Shown: positions 25,457-34,592, numbered from the stretch's first letter. The stretch is 35,339 nt of DNA from Anaerolineales bacterium (GCA_024643945.1 JAHELX010000006.1:1-35339); one strand, 5' to 3'. Program-made: numbers and translations. Notes: generated by a model not told the origin, from the letters alone.

Positions 25457-26140
25457 ATGGCAACTGAACAATTACCCTTATTCCCTTTAAACACTGTTCT
25501 CTTCCCCAGTATGGTATTACCGCTTCATATCTTTGAAGAGCGGTACAAGTTGATGATCAACACCTGCCTGGCGCAGGATAAACCCTTCGGGGTGGTCCTT
25601 ATTTATTCCGGGGTCGAGGCAGGGGAGCCGGCTATTCCACATCCAGTAGGTACAGTGGCGCGTATAGCCAATTGGGAATGGCTGCCCGATGGACGGATGA
25701 ATATCATCACAGTAGGGGAGCGTCGCTTTCGGCTAATTGAATATGCCGATTCCGAATTACCCTACGTGGTGGGATCAGTGGAATATTGGGACGATGAGGC
25801 GGGAGAGTTTAGTGACTTGCCCAAGTTGATGAATGACGTGCAACGCAATTTTGTTGATTACCTCACGCTCATTATGTCGTTGGCCGATCAGGCCTTGCCG
25901 GTTAGCCAACTTCAACTGCCCACGGATCCTTCCATGCTGTCGTACCATGTCGCCTCGAACCTGCAGATTGACATGAATGGGAAACAAGAACTGCTTGAAG
26001 AACCGTCGGCAGTGGCCCGGTTGCGGCGAGAACTGGCGCTCCTGCGACGCGAGGGAGGCTTTTTGCAACGATTGATCAGTCTGCAGGGGAGCGCCACCCA
26101 AGAGGATATACCCTGGGGTGGCCTACTTTACATGAATTGA
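25457..26140 (+). CDS. Stand-alone LON peptidase substrate-binding domain protein
   Basis: This 227-aa protein consists of the Lon N-terminal (PUA-like plus helical) domain without ATPase or protease. It begins QLPLFPLNTVLFPSMVLPLHIFEERY, the hallmark of the family, and has the GTVARI and ITVGERRFRLIE strands. The helical half covers about 120-215. Such proteins are widespread and may be adaptors or chaperone-like, but their role is not settled. The Shine-Dalgarno is poor (GGTG). It is probably monocistronic, with its own promoter and a likely terminator before yqeY. Its relation to the full Lon 5 kb upstream is suggestive only. Confidence 0.92.
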   Translation: MATEQLPLFPLNTVLFPSMVLPLHIFEERYKLMINTCLAQDKPFGVVLIYSGVEAGEPAIPHPVGTVARIANWEWLPDGRMNIITVGERRFRLIEYADSELPYVVGSVEYWDDEAGEFSDLPKLMNDVQRNFVDYLTLIMSLADQALPVSQLQLPTDPSMLSYHVASNLQIDMNGKQELLEEPSAVARLRRELALLRREGGFLQRLISLQGSATQEDIPWGGLLYMN

Positions 26141-26150
26141 CAGGCTCATA

Positions 26151-26195
26151 GGGTTGGCGGCGCTGTCTCCAGGCGCGTGGTGAAGCCCTTTTTAT
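26151..26195 (+). terminator. Probable intrinsic terminator after the LON-domain gene
   Basis: An imperfect stem (AGGGTT with AAGCCCT, enclosing GCGC/GCGC) is followed by TTTTTA at 26190-26195. The pairing has bulges, so confidence is moderate. Confidence 0.45.
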
Positions 26196-26201
26196 GGGCA
26201 T

Positions 26202-26230
26202 TTGACACACCTACCGGCGGGTTTTATAAT
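26202..26230 (+). promoter_or_regulatory. Consensus sigma-70 promoter of the yqeY-pgpH-ybeY-dgkA operon
   Basis: TTGACA (26202-26207), a 17-bp spacer and TATAAT (26225-26230) match the ideal promoter exactly. The leader is about 36 nt to the yqeY ATG at 26274. It rules out an upstream in-frame TTG at 26202 as the gene start. Confidence 0.85.
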
Positions 26231-26273
26231 TTATAGTAAACTCGCCTTTTTATGCTTAGGCAAGGAGGGAGAA

Positions 26274-26792
26274 ATGAGCCTCAAGGACCAATTGATGCAA
26301 GATTTGAAAGAGGCTATGAAATCGAGAGATGAGACGCGCAGGGGGACCATCCGCATGATCCGGTCGGCGATCGGCGCGGCCGAGATCGAGAAACGATCAG
26401 CCTTTATAGAAGCGCAGCGAGCCAAGGGCATTGACATAGAAAATCTGACTCTGGAAGACGCTCAGTTTGCCCTTACCGACGAAGAGGTGCTGGCCGTCAT
26501 CCAAAAGCAAGCGAAGCAACGCCAGGATTCAATCGCTGAGTTTCAAAAAGGGGGGCGGGACGACTTGGTTGCTGCTGAACAAGCCGAATTGGCTGTCATC
26601 CAAACTTACCTGCCTCGTCAAATGAGCCGGGATGAAGTGTTACTGGCCGTCCGCAAAGCCGCTGCCGACCTGGGTGTATCCGATATGTCGGGTATGGGGC
26701 TTCTGATGAAACATTTGATGGCCGAATTAAAAGGCAGAGCTGACGGACGATTGGTGAACGAGATCGTGCGAGAAGTACTGAGCGGGGGATAG
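26274..26792 (+). CDS. yqeY: GatB/YqeY domain-containing protein
   Basis: This 172-aa helical protein is related to the tail domain of the GatB amidotransferase subunit. It contains LKDQLMQDLKEAMKSRD at the N-terminus, the RMIRSAIGAAEIEKR segment, AVIQKQAKQRQDSIAEFQKGGR and LPRQMSRDEV. It carries an insertion (IEAQRAKGIDIENLTLEDAQ) relative to the shorter Bacillus protein. The family may help tRNA-dependent amidation or RNA binding, but its function is unproven. AAGGAGG lies 6-7 nt before the ATG. It is first in an operon with pgpH (24 nt gap), ybeY and dgkA, an order also known from Firmicutes, where yqeY lies near phoH-yqfF-ybeY-dgkA. Confidence 0.92.
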   Translation: MSLKDQLMQDLKEAMKSRDETRRGTIRMIRSAIGAAEIEKRSAFIEAQRAKGIDIENLTLEDAQFALTDEEVLAVIQKQAKQRQDSIAEFQKGGRDDLVAAEQAELAVIQTYLPRQMSRDEVLLAVRKAAADLGVSDMSGMGLLMKHLMAELKGRADGRLVNEIVREVLSGG

Positions 26793-26816
26793 ATAGCCCT
26801 TACAGGGATTTGAGAT

Positions 26817-28985
26817 TTGAAAGATAATCTACTGAGTGGCAACAGGCTATTCAAACCCAAAAGCGGTTCGCCTTTTCCTGGCATGGTCGAGTTGCGCGCT
26901 GTGCTTATGGGGCTGCTATTTGTGGTGTTCAGCAGTCTGATCTTGGTTCTAAAGATTCCGCCGGGAGGCAGCGATGAGCAGCTTGACGTGGGAAACGTCG
27001 TGCAGCGTGATGTGTTGGCGCCTGAACGCATCACCTATGTGAGCGAAATTCAAACCGAAGCCGCCCGTGCTCGGGCCGAGGCGGCTGTTGCCGAAGTTTA
27101 TGACCCTCCCGACACTCGTGTCGCCCGGCAGCAGGTCGCTCGTGCCCGGCAAATTTTCGACTATTTCGACTCTGTTCGAGCCGACAACTACGCCTCCCTC
27201 GATGAGAAGCGAGAATTGATTGCGGCCGTCAACGATCTCACATTGACCGACAGCATCATCGTTGGCATGCTGACTGCCAATAGCGAAACCTGGGCGGTGA
27301 TCAAGGCCGAAACGATTACTGTCCTCGACCAGGCCATGCGCGCCGAGATTCGACCTAATCAGTTGGCCGCTGCTCGCCGGCGACTCCCCATGTTGTTGGA
27401 CCTGGATGTGAGCGATCAAGCGGCGGCAGTCGTCATCGCCATCGTCGAGGATTTGATCCAGCCCAACACGTTCGTCAACGAAGAACGCACCACTGAAGAG
27501 CGGCAATTGGCGCGCGAGGGCGTGCAACCTGTTGTCGTCATCTACGAGAAAAACCAGCGGATCCTGCGTGCTGGTGATTTGGTCAGGCCTGCGGATGTCG
27601 AAGCACTTGAAGAATTGGGGCTACAACAGCCTGCTTTTAATTTGTCTGCTGTCGTCGGTGATGTGGCTTTTATCACCCTCATTGGCCTGATAATTGGGCT
27701 CTACATATTGCGTTTCCGTCCGCGTGTCCTCGGTCAGCCTCGTCATATGTGGCTGCTCCTTTTGCTGTTGCTATTGTTCGTCGGAATGATTCGCCTTATG
27801 GTTCCCGGGCACACCCTTTTACCCTATGTGTTCCCTATGGCAGCCCTCTCCATTATGTTGGCCACGCTGATTGAGGTGCAATTGGGCATCCTGGTCACGA
27901 TTCTCATGGGACTCGTCATCGGCTACATTGCCGGCGGCTCTTTGGAGTTCACGCTTTATGCGGTGATGGGCGGGCTGGTCGGGATCTTCAGCCTGGGACC
28001 CGTTGAGCGAGTGAATCGGCTGCTTTGGTCGGGCGTTTATGTGGCTCTGACGAACATGGCAATCGTCTTGATCTTTCGTCTTCCTGGCGGCGACCTCGAC
28101 TCGATGGGATTGGTGCAGCTCATAGGTGCGGGGGCGGCCAATGGTGCTTTTTCGGCCAGTCTCACCTTAATTGGTTTCTTTTTGGTGGGTAACTTCCTGG
28201 GTATTACCACCTCGTTGCAGCTTCTCGATCTGGCACGTCCAACCCAGCCCTTGCTGCGGCAGCTTTTGCTACGCGCTCCTGGTACCTATCATCACAGTCT
28301 TATGGTTAGCAACATGGCCGAACAGGCAGCCGAGCAGATTGGCGCCGATGCACTTCTCACTCGGGTGGGAGCCTATTATCACGATGTGGGCAAAATAGTG
28401 CGGCCTTACTTCTTTGTCGAAAATCAAATGAACGGCATTAACGTCCAGGATCGACTGGACCCTCGCACCAGCGCGCAGATCATCATCAGCCATGTGAAAG
28501 ACGGAATTGACCTGGCGAAAAAATACCGCTTGCCCCGGGATGTGCGTGCCTTTATTCCCGAGCATCAGGGCAGGGGACTCATTAAGTATTTCTACCACCA
28601 GGCCCTTGAGCAGGCAGATGACCCTTCCCAGGTAGACGAGGCAGACTTCCGCTACCCGGGTCCCAGACCTCAGAGCAAGGAGACAGCTATCGTCATGCTG
28701 GCCGACAGTTGTGAGGCGGCGGTACGCGCGGCACATCCCAACTCTGTTGAAGAGATTGACAAAATCGCGCGGCGTATCATTAACGACAAATTGACCAACG
28801 GCGACCTGGACGAATGCGATTTGACGACGCGTGATTTGGATCAAATTCGCAGTGCATTTGTGAAGATATTGCAAGGCGTATTCCATCCCCGTATCAAATA
28901 CCCAGAGGAAGTGAAGGAGGAGCTTGCCCGAAGCAGTCCGGCTGCCCTCCCCTCTCCTCAGTCAGTCCCGGCTGGGGAGGAATAA
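26817..28985 (+). CDS. pgpH: 7TM-HD domain c-di-AMP phosphodiesterase (PgpH/YqfF family)
   Basis: A 722-aa membrane protein. It has one N-terminal helix (about 27-46), an extracytoplasmic 7TMR-HDED domain (about 50-270), seven membrane helices (about 276-470) and a cytoplasmic HD hydrolase domain. In characterised relatives the HD domain cleaves c-di-AMP to pApA. Ligand candidates are His493 (YHHSL), His522-Asp523 (YYHDVGK), His559, His583 and Asp630 (LADSCEAA). The second His of the usual EHHGT is Gln584 here (EHQGRG), which may change metal binding. The start is uncertain: TTG at 26817 (weak GGGAT) or ATG at 26883. ybeY follows. Confidence 0.92.
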   Translation: MKDNLLSGNRLFKPKSGSPFPGMVELRAVLMGLLFVVFSSLILVLKIPPGGSDEQLDVGNVVQRDVLAPERITYVSEIQTEAARARAEAAVAEVYDPPDTRVARQQVARARQIFDYFDSVRADNYASLDEKRELIAAVNDLTLTDSIIVGMLTANSETWAVIKAETITVLDQAMRAEIRPNQLAAARRRLPMLLDLDVSDQAAAVVIAIVEDLIQPNTFVNEERTTEERQLAREGVQPVVVIYEKNQRILRAGDLVRPADVEALEELGLQQPAFNLSAVVGDVAFITLIGLIIGLYILRFRPRVLGQPRHMWLLLLLLLLFVGMIRLMVPGHTLLPYVFPMAALSIMLATLIEVQLGILVTILMGLVIGYIAGGSLEFTLYAVMGGLVGIFSLGPVERVNRLLWSGVYVALTNMAIVLIFRLPGGDLDSMGLVQLIGAGAANGAFSASLTLIGFFLVGNFLGITTSLQLLDLARPTQPLLRQLLLRAPGTYHHSLMVSNMAEQAAEQIGADALLTRVGAYYHDVGKIVRPYFFVENQMNGINVQDRLDPRTSAQIIISHVKDGIDLAKKYRLPRDVRAFIPEHQGRGLIKYFYHQALEQADDPSQVDEADFRYPGPRPQSKETAIVMLADSCEAAVRAAHPNSVEEIDKIARRIINDKLTNGDLDECDLTTRDLDQIRSAFVKILQGVFHPRIKYPEEVKEELARSSPAALPSPQSVPAGEE

Positions 28986-29066
28986 AGAGGATTGGAACTG
29001 GCGACCGTTGTGGGGTCGCTGTGCACTGCACCTCTTTGACCAGGAAGCCGCCAGTCCAGAGAAGCA

Positions 29067-29555
29067 ATGCCTATGCCAACGTCATTGCAGATACATATTG
29101 AGGAACCGTTCGTCGCTAATGTCTCCCCTGATTGGCTCCGCTTGGCTGCGCAGACGGCCCTGGAGGCAGAAGGCCAGAGCTCAGGAGCGCTGACGTTAGT
29201 CGTGACTGACGACCAGACGCTGCGTGCACTCAATCGAGTCTATCTCGACATAGATGCCCCTACCGATGTCCTTTCCTTCGGCGGCGAGTCGCCCGATTTT
29301 GTGAGCCCACCAGGTGCCGAGGCGTATCTTGGGGACGTGGTGATTGCTTACCCTCAAGCTCAGGCACAGGCCTCGGCTGCTGGTCACGCCATCGAGGCAG
29401 AATTGGCGCTGCTGGTTGTTCACGGCGTATTGCACCTGTTGGGCTACGATCACGTTCATCCCGATGATAAGGCCGTGATGTGGGCACGACAGGCGGACAT
29501 CTTGGCCCGATTGGGGTTGGGTATAAAATTCGGTGGCTGCTGCACTACGACGTGA
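29067..29555 (+). CDS. ybeY: Endoribonuclease YbeY (rRNA maturation factor)
   Basis: This 162-aa zinc metalloprotein acts in 16S rRNA 3'-end maturation and ribosome quality control. The signature HGVLHLLGYDH is intact, with His119, His123 and His129 as the zinc ligands. The conserved TDVLSFGGES segment and LGDVVIAYPQAQ precede it. The start is ATG at 29067 with a weak AGAG; a second ATG 6 nt later is equally possible. The short C-terminal tail (FGGCCTTT) is unusual and overlaps the region where dgkA starts. It is the third gene of the operon, 81 nt after pgpH. Confidence 0.95.
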   Translation: MPMPTSLQIHIEEPFVANVSPDWLRLAAQTALEAEGQSSGALTLVVTDDQTLRALNRVYLDIDAPTDVLSFGGESPDFVSPPGAEAYLGDVVIAYPQAQAQASAAGHAIEAELALLVVHGVLHLLGYDHVHPDDKAVMWARQADILARLGLGIKFGGCCTTT

Positions 29556-29559
29556 TACG

Positions 29560-29934
29560 ATGCACCACTCTAATTTCTTAGCCAGTTTCAAGTACGCTTT
29601 CGCTGGCCTCTGGTATGTTTTTCGGACACAGCGCAATGCGCGCATACACCTGTTGGTGGCGACGATCATCGTAGCTGTGGGGCTTTGGTTGGGATTAAAC
29701 CGAACCGAGTGGGCCATCATTGCCCTCACCATTGGCATGGTACTGGCTGCCGAGGCATTTAATACGGTGGCCGAGGTGGTTGTGGATCTGGCAGCGGCAG
29801 AATATCACCCCTTGGCTAAAGTCGCCAAAGACGTGGCGGCGGGAGCCGTGCTGCTGATGGCAATCGCTGCCGTCGTTGTGGGCCTATTGATCTTAGGCCC
29901 GCCGCTCTGGCGAGCTCTCTTCGCTCTATTTTGA
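29560..29934 (+). CDS. dgkA: Diacylglycerol/undecaprenol kinase family protein
   Basis: This small integral membrane kinase (124 aa) of the DgkA family phosphorylates undecaprenol or diacylglycerol. An amphipathic N-terminal helix (SFKYAFAGLWYVF) is followed by ARIHLLVA, three membrane helices, and the catalytic signature EAFNTVAEVVVDL (Glu65, Asn68, Glu72) plus KVAKDVAAGAVLL. The ATG at 29560 lies 4 nt after the ybeY stop. A GTG at 29533, overlapping ybeY, would add 9 residues. Neither has a good Shine-Dalgarno, so translational coupling to ybeY is likely. Gram-positive members act on undecaprenol, and the operon context suggests the same here, which is inference. Confidence 0.92.
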   Translation: MHHSNFLASFKYAFAGLWYVFRTQRNARIHLLVATIIVAVGLWLGLNRTEWAIIALTIGMVLAAEAFNTVAEVVVDLAAAEYHPLAKVAKDVAAGAVLLMAIAAVVVGLLILGPPLWRALFALF

Positions 29935-30124
29935 AATGAGAGTAACTGCTCACCCTCCCGGAGCACCCAATGGTCCCCTGCACAGGGGAAAGCCCCCCCA
30001 CGGGGCAGGTTTAGGCATACGCCAATGCCGAGACGGTCGCTACATTGGATAATTCAGACGCAGAATGCCCGCTCAAGACAACCTGCGGCAGGGTAGACGG
30101 AGTAGTTACAAGTGAGATTTCTAT

Positions 30125-33100
30125 TCACGAGAGGAAGGGATCCTCTGGCTGCCTGGTGATACCCCGTGCAGCCAGCCACTCCTCAGCCTGGCGGACGATA
30201 GTCTGAGCTTGAGTGCGGTTAACGTTGCGGGCGTGGACACCCAGATAGTGGCCTGCCTCACACAAGATCCATGCCCGTTCCACGGCGCGGCAGCGAGTCT
30301 CGGCCAGCGAGATTGCCTGCTGGTAGAGAGACGCTACCTGGCTGACGGGCGCGCCGCGCTGACGCGCGACCCGGGCCAACAGAAGATGAATGGGGCCGAG
30401 CCAATCCGGGCTGCTCCCCTCGGCTACGGCTGCCTGAGCGTGCTGGGCCCAGCTAGTGGCCTCGTCCCACCTATGCGGGGCTTCATCGAGGTCATGTTCG
30501 GCCAACGCTACCAGCCCTAACCGGTAGCAGATTTCTGAACGTTGCCAGGGGAAGTGCTGGGTTAGACTCAGTTCGTGGGCTTCGTCCAGGCAGGCCCGGG
30601 CTTGGGCCAGTCGGCCCTGGCGCCAATAACTTGCCCCCAACGCCGTCAGCGCTCGAATCATTTCCTCGTAGTGATCGTAATCTCGCATAAATCGCAAGCT
30701 TGCCTCTAGCATGGATGTGGCCAGGTCGTCACGACCCAAGTCGAAGTGAACATTACGTCCCAGCCAGAGTTCAACGTAGGCCTGGCCCAGGTCGTCGCCC
30801 GGGACCAGATTTTGCTTCGCCTCTTCAATGAGCCGCTGGCCGGTCTTGTAGTCGCCCAGATAGCAATAGACGTCGGCCTGGTCGAGCTGGACGTAGCTCA
30901 GGCCATACTGCCAGCCGGCGGCGCGCCCCACACGCAGCGCGGTTTCGCTGGTCTCCAATGCTGCCTGAAAATCTCCACGCCGAAATTGTACGTTGGCTAT
31001 GTTGGCCAGGCACTCTGCTTCGCGGTCTTTGGCGCCAGCCTCGCGTCGGATTTCGAGCACGCGCTGGAATCCGTCCAGTGCTTTATCCAATTCCCCCTGG
31101 TAAAGCCACCAGGCGACGGCCGTGGTGTTCAGCGCCCGGGCGAGTGTTAATTGGTCGCCGCGTTGTTCTGCCTGGTCGTGCGCCTGTTGCAGGTACTCCA
31201 TCGAGCGCTCGATATCTCCCACCATCTGGCAGGCAATGCCCAACTGCACGAGGGCAGTGTTTAACTCCGCCCTGTGGTTATGGGTCGAGGCGACGACGTG
31301 GGCCTGGTGAGCGGCCGCTAGAGATTCTTCGTTGCGCATTTCGTAATGGCGCAGGTCAGCCAACAGGCAGTAGGCCTCGGCCTCAGCTCGGGTGTCGTTG
31401 TACCTTAGTGCCAGGTCAAGCGCACGAGTCAGGTCTGCTTCAGCCAGTTCGTAGTCTCCGTTGAGCCGGTGTAAGATGTTACGCTTGAGGTACATTCGCA
31501 ATGCACTGGCCCAATAGGCCTCGATGGGTAAGTGTGTCAGGTAATCTTCCATCTGCTGGTAATAGCGTAGAGCTTCCTCGTTGGCATAGACTTCCTGGGC
31601 TTGTATTCCGGCCAACAGGGCACAGACGAAGGCTCGCTCCCATTGCGTACTCTGATCGAAGTGGTAGGCTAAGGTGCTGTAGTATTCTTCCAGGTGATCG
31701 ATGTAGGCAGCCTCCATAAATTCACCCACCTGCCGATGCAGCTCGCGGCGACGGGCAAAGGGAAGGCTGGCGTAGGCCACATCGCGGGTGAGAGCATGTT
31801 TGAAGAGGTATATCAGGTCGGGTTCGGGATGATCCAGGCGGGTCAGGTCCTGTGGGCGGATCAGTTCGTTGAGGCGGTCTTGCATTTCCAGGTCGGACAT
31901 CGGGTAGGGATAGATGCCGCGCAGGATGGTATACGGGAAGCGCCGGTCAATGACCGAGGCGACCTGCACCAGATCCCGGCTGGGAGCTTCTAGCCGGTCT
32001 ATGCGGGCCATCAACAAATCTTGCAGGGTGTCGGGAATAGTGATGGCGCGTGGGTCACCCGACAGTCGATAGCGCCCGTTTTCAAGCACCAGAGTGCCAC
32101 TGGCGATGAGACTGTTGACGATTTCTTCCACAAAGAGAGGATTGCCCTGAGTTTTGTCGTAGATGTCCCGCTCTAGAGTGGAGGGCAGGTCTACCTCACC
32201 CAGGATGGCGCGCACCAACTCGGCGCTCTGCTCGGGCTGAAGTTCATCCAAAACACGCCAGGTGCAGTGCATTGAAGAGAGCACGTCCAGCTCCATATCC
32301 TCGCGCGGGCGGAAGCAAAGGCACAGTAACAGTGGAGCATCTGAAGTATGTGCACTGACATAGTCGATGAGTTCCAATGATGGCCGGTCAGCCCAGTGCA
32401 GGTCTTCGAAAAGCACCAACAACGGCTGGCGACGGGCGCGTGCCTTGAGCAGATTGAGCGTAATCTCGAATAGTTTGCGCCGCCGGTCGGCGGCATCGAG
32501 ACGGGAGGAGAGGGAAGTTTCAGCGAAGCGGATGTCTCCTGGCCCGCCAGTCAGGACGCGGGGTCTGTCCCGCGCGAAGTCGCGGGGCCTGTCCCGAGCA
32601 TAGTCAAGGGAAGTGGGGCCGAAGGGCAGACCCAACACCGGCGCCAGCACGCCGGTCCAGGGGACCAGGTCCGGCGCTTCGTCAGCGACGGTGGACTCCA
32701 CTTTCTGCCAGCGGCGCTTGGTGCTGTCGCCTTCGCTGAAACCAAAAAAGGCGTGCCAGAAGCTGGCCCAGAGATGGTAGGGAGAGTTGATGCCATGGGA
32801 GACAGCCTGGCCCACAAATCCGTCGCCGCCGTGGGCTACCCAGTGGCGCACTACCTCTTCCACCAGCCGCGTTTTGCCCACACCGGCCCGTCCTTCGAGG
32901 GCGATGACACGTCCACGCTTGCCCAGGGCATCGTCGGCGGTGTGTTTCAGGGCAGATACCTCGGCATCGCGCCCCACGATGCGCCAGCGACTTGACAGGT
33001 AGCGAGCGACCAGACCCGTCTCGCTTGGACGCTCAGCCAGCAGCCGGTAGGCCACGACCGGCTGCGCTTTGCCCTTCATTTGCATCGGTGGCAATGCCTC

Positions 33101-34510
33101 GAACTCAAACTGGCGGGCAGTGCGGTCCCGGGTGTAAGTATCCACTAACACTTCCATAGGCTTACAGGCAGTGGTGAGTCGGGCCGACAGATTGATTTCG
33201 TCGCCGATGACAGTGTACTCCCGGCGTGTCGGCGAACCGATGGTGGCAGCGAACACAATGCCAGAAGCGATGCCGATCCGCTGCCGAGTGATGGAGGAGG
33301 GTCGGCTGGGATCATGTTGCAGTGCCAGCGCGCAACGGAGCCCCCGCGTTGGATCATCAGCGTGTTTGTCGGGAGCGCCAAAGACGATATGCAAGCCGGT
33401 CCCTTTGTCGTCAACCAGCATATGAATCAGCCGCCCTCCATAGCGATCCACGATGGTATACGCCCAGCGATAATAAGCCTGGGTTTTATCTCCGATGTCG
33501 GGATCGCCGAAGTTCAGCCCTTCGAAGAAGACAAACAAATTGGTCACGCGCTGGTAATCGCCGGGCAGATCGCCCTGAGCCAGCAGTACCCGGTCGTAAA
33601 TGGATTGGGGTAGGTAAGGGGCAAGGTCGCGCAGCACGTGCTCTTGCATTGCCTCGTCCAACCCGGCTAGAGGGGAGCCGCATGGAGGCAGCAGGGCTAT
33701 GTCATGGGTCAAGGGGGGTACCATGCGATATTCTGGATGGGTGGCGGATTTGTCCCGGCGCTCCATCCGGTCGCCAGGCGCCAGGAGATCATCAGGCAGG
33801 AGTGACCAGGCGCTAGGGGCAAGCACCACGGCTCGACTGCCTGTCTTGGCGGCACCTGCCTGCACAAGTGGGGCGCGGGCATAGGTGGTCGAGTCGGGGA
33901 ACTCGCCCAAGTACTGGCCGCGAGGGGCGTGAGCTTCGGCAGCAGTGGCGTCCTCAAGGGCGCGCCCAGCCAATACCGACTCCATAATGTTTTCCTCGTC
34001 GCCAACTGTCAGGAAAATGCCTGGCCCGTAGCCAACCCCGATTTTCACACTGATGGGGAAGATTTCGCCTTCAACCTGAACCTGGGCAAAGGGGGCAATG
34101 GCTTGCTGCATAGCGTGGGCGCAGGCTACGGCGCTGACCGCCACATCGGAGGGAGAGCAGTCGGGGGGGCGTTCAAAGTAGGCGGTGAGCGCGTCGCCGC
34201 TGAAACGGGTGACTACACCACCGTACTTGGGGATAGGCGTCATCATCGCCGAGAAGGTCTGGTTGATGATGCGGTTGAGTTCTTCGGCACCACGCGCCTC
34301 GGCTTGATGAGCCTGTCCCCGCATAATGCGCGCCAGTCGCTCGGCCATCGAAGTAAAACCGGCCACGTCGGCGAAAAGGGCTGCCCCTTCGGAGACGAAT
34401 ACGTCGCCCGGCTTTGGCGGGTGACCGCTGACGATACCTCGCACCACATAGGTAGGCACGAAAGCGGCCACGGCCTGCACAAGCTCTGATCGGGTAGACA
34501 AGGGAGGCAC
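30125..34510 (-). CDS. Soluble-adenylyl-cyclase-like protein: two cyclase domains, AAA/STAND ATPase, TPR repeats
   Basis: A 1461-aa cytoplasmic protein with the domain order of mammalian soluble adenylyl cyclase. Cyclase C1 (about 38-215) keeps both metal Asp residues, Asp48 (LFADVAGFT) and Asp106 (FSGDA). C2 (about 320-470) has lost them (Phe329; GTG for GDG) but keeps the transition-state pair Asn440/Arg444 (GDEINLSARL). A P-loop ATPase follows, with GRDAE at 513-517, Walker A EGRAGVGKT at 539-547 and Walker B VLFEDLHWAD at 699-708, then about 500 residues of TPR-like helices. One active site formed by C1 metals and C2 Asn/Arg is expected. Residues 636-651 are an in-frame 8-aa tandem repeat. 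The GTG at 34510 overlaps AGAGGTG; a TTG at 34501 would have better spacing. Confidence 0.93.
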   Translation of the reverse strand: MPPLSTRSELVQAVAAFVPTYVVRGIVSGHPPKPGDVFVSEGAALFADVAGFTSMAERLARIMRGQAHQAEARGAEELNRIINQTFSAMMTPIPKYGGVVTRFSGDALTAYFERPPDCSPSDVAVSAVACAHAMQQAIAPFAQVQVEGEIFPISVKIGVGYGPGIFLTVGDEENIMESVLAGRALEDATAAEAHAPRGQYLGEFPDSTTYARAPLVQAGAAKTGSRAVVLAPSAWSLLPDDLLAPGDRMERRDKSATHPEYRMVPPLTHDIALLPPCGSPLAGLDEAMQEHVLRDLAPYLPQSIYDRVLLAQGDLPGDYQRVTNLFVFFEGLNFGDPDIGDKTQAYYRWAYTIVDRYGGRLIHMLVDDKGTGLHIVFGAPDKHADDPTRGLRCALALQHDPSRPSSITRQRIGIASGIVFAATIGSPTRREYTVIGDEINLSARLTTACKPMEVLVDTYTRDRTARQFEFEALPPMQMKGKAQPVVAYRLLAERPSETGLVARYLSSRWRIVGRDAEVSALKHTADDALGKRGRVIALEGRAGVGKTRLVEEVVRHWVAHGGDGFVGQAVSHGINSPYHLWASFWHAFFGFSEGDSTKRRWQKVESTVADEAPDLVPWTGVLAPVLGLPFGPTSLDYARDRPRDFARDRPRVLTGGPGDIRFAETSLSSRLDAADRRRKLFEITLNLLKARARRQPLLVLFEDLHWADRPSLELIDYVSAHTSDAPLLLCLCFRPREDMELDVLSSMHCTWRVLDELQPEQSAELVRAILGEVDLPSTLERDIYDKTQGNPLFVEEIVNSLIASGTLVLENGRYRLSGDPRAITIPDTLQDLLMARIDRLEAPSRDLVQVASVIDRRFPYTILRGIYPYPMSDLEMQDRLNELIRPQDLTRLDHPEPDLIYLFKHALTRDVAYASLPFARRRELHRQVGEFMEAAYIDHLEEYYSTLAYHFDQSTQWERAFVCALLAGIQAQEVYANEEALRYYQQMEDYLTHLPIEAYWASALRMYLKRNILHRLNGDYELAEADLTRALDLALRYNDTRAEAEAYCLLADLRHYEMRNEESLAAAHQAHVVASTHNHRAELNTALVQLGIACQMVGDIERSMEYLQQAHDQAEQRGDQLTLARALNTTAVAWWLYQGELDKALDGFQRVLEIRREAGAKDREAECLANIANVQFRRGDFQAALETSETALRVGRAAGWQYGLSYVQLDQADVYCYLGDYKTGQRLIEEAKQNLVPGDDLGQAYVELWLGRNVHFDLGRDDLATSMLEASLRFMRDYDHYEEMIRALTALGASYWRQGRLAQARACLDEAHELSLTQHFPWQRSEICYRLGLVALAEHDLDEAPHRWDEATSWAQHAQAAVAEGSSPDWLGPIHLLLARVARQRGAPVSQVASLYQQAISLAETRCRAVERAWILCEAGHYLGVHARNVNRTQAQTIVRQAEEWLAARGITRQPEDPFLS
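32558..32605 (-). repeat. In-frame tandem 24-bp repeat inside the cyclase gene
   Basis: Two adjacent 24-bp units (32558-32581 and 32582-32605) share 19 of 24 bases. On the minus strand each carries a CGGGACAG(G/A)CCCCGC palindromic core. They encode DYARDRPR and DFARDRPR within the ATPase module. The core resembles dispersed GGGACAGGCCCCG-type REP repeats. Confidence 0.65.
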
Positions 34511-34563
34511 CTCTATGCTTTATACCCAACGCGCGTGCGGGTATTATAAGACACTTTACCTGA

Positions 34564-34592
34564 ATTATACCAGAAGTCGGCTCAGTTTTGAA
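34564..34592 (-). promoter_or_regulatory. Promoter of the adenylyl-cyclase-like gene
   Basis: On the minus strand TTCAAA (34587-34592) and TATAAT (34564-34569) are 17 bp apart. The leader would be about 45-55 nt. Confidence 0.55.

Noticed and set aside
29970..30005. Run of C/G blocks after dgkA as a terminator
   Set aside because: CCCC and GGGG blocks can pair in several ways, but loops are too small or large and no T-run follows on either strand.
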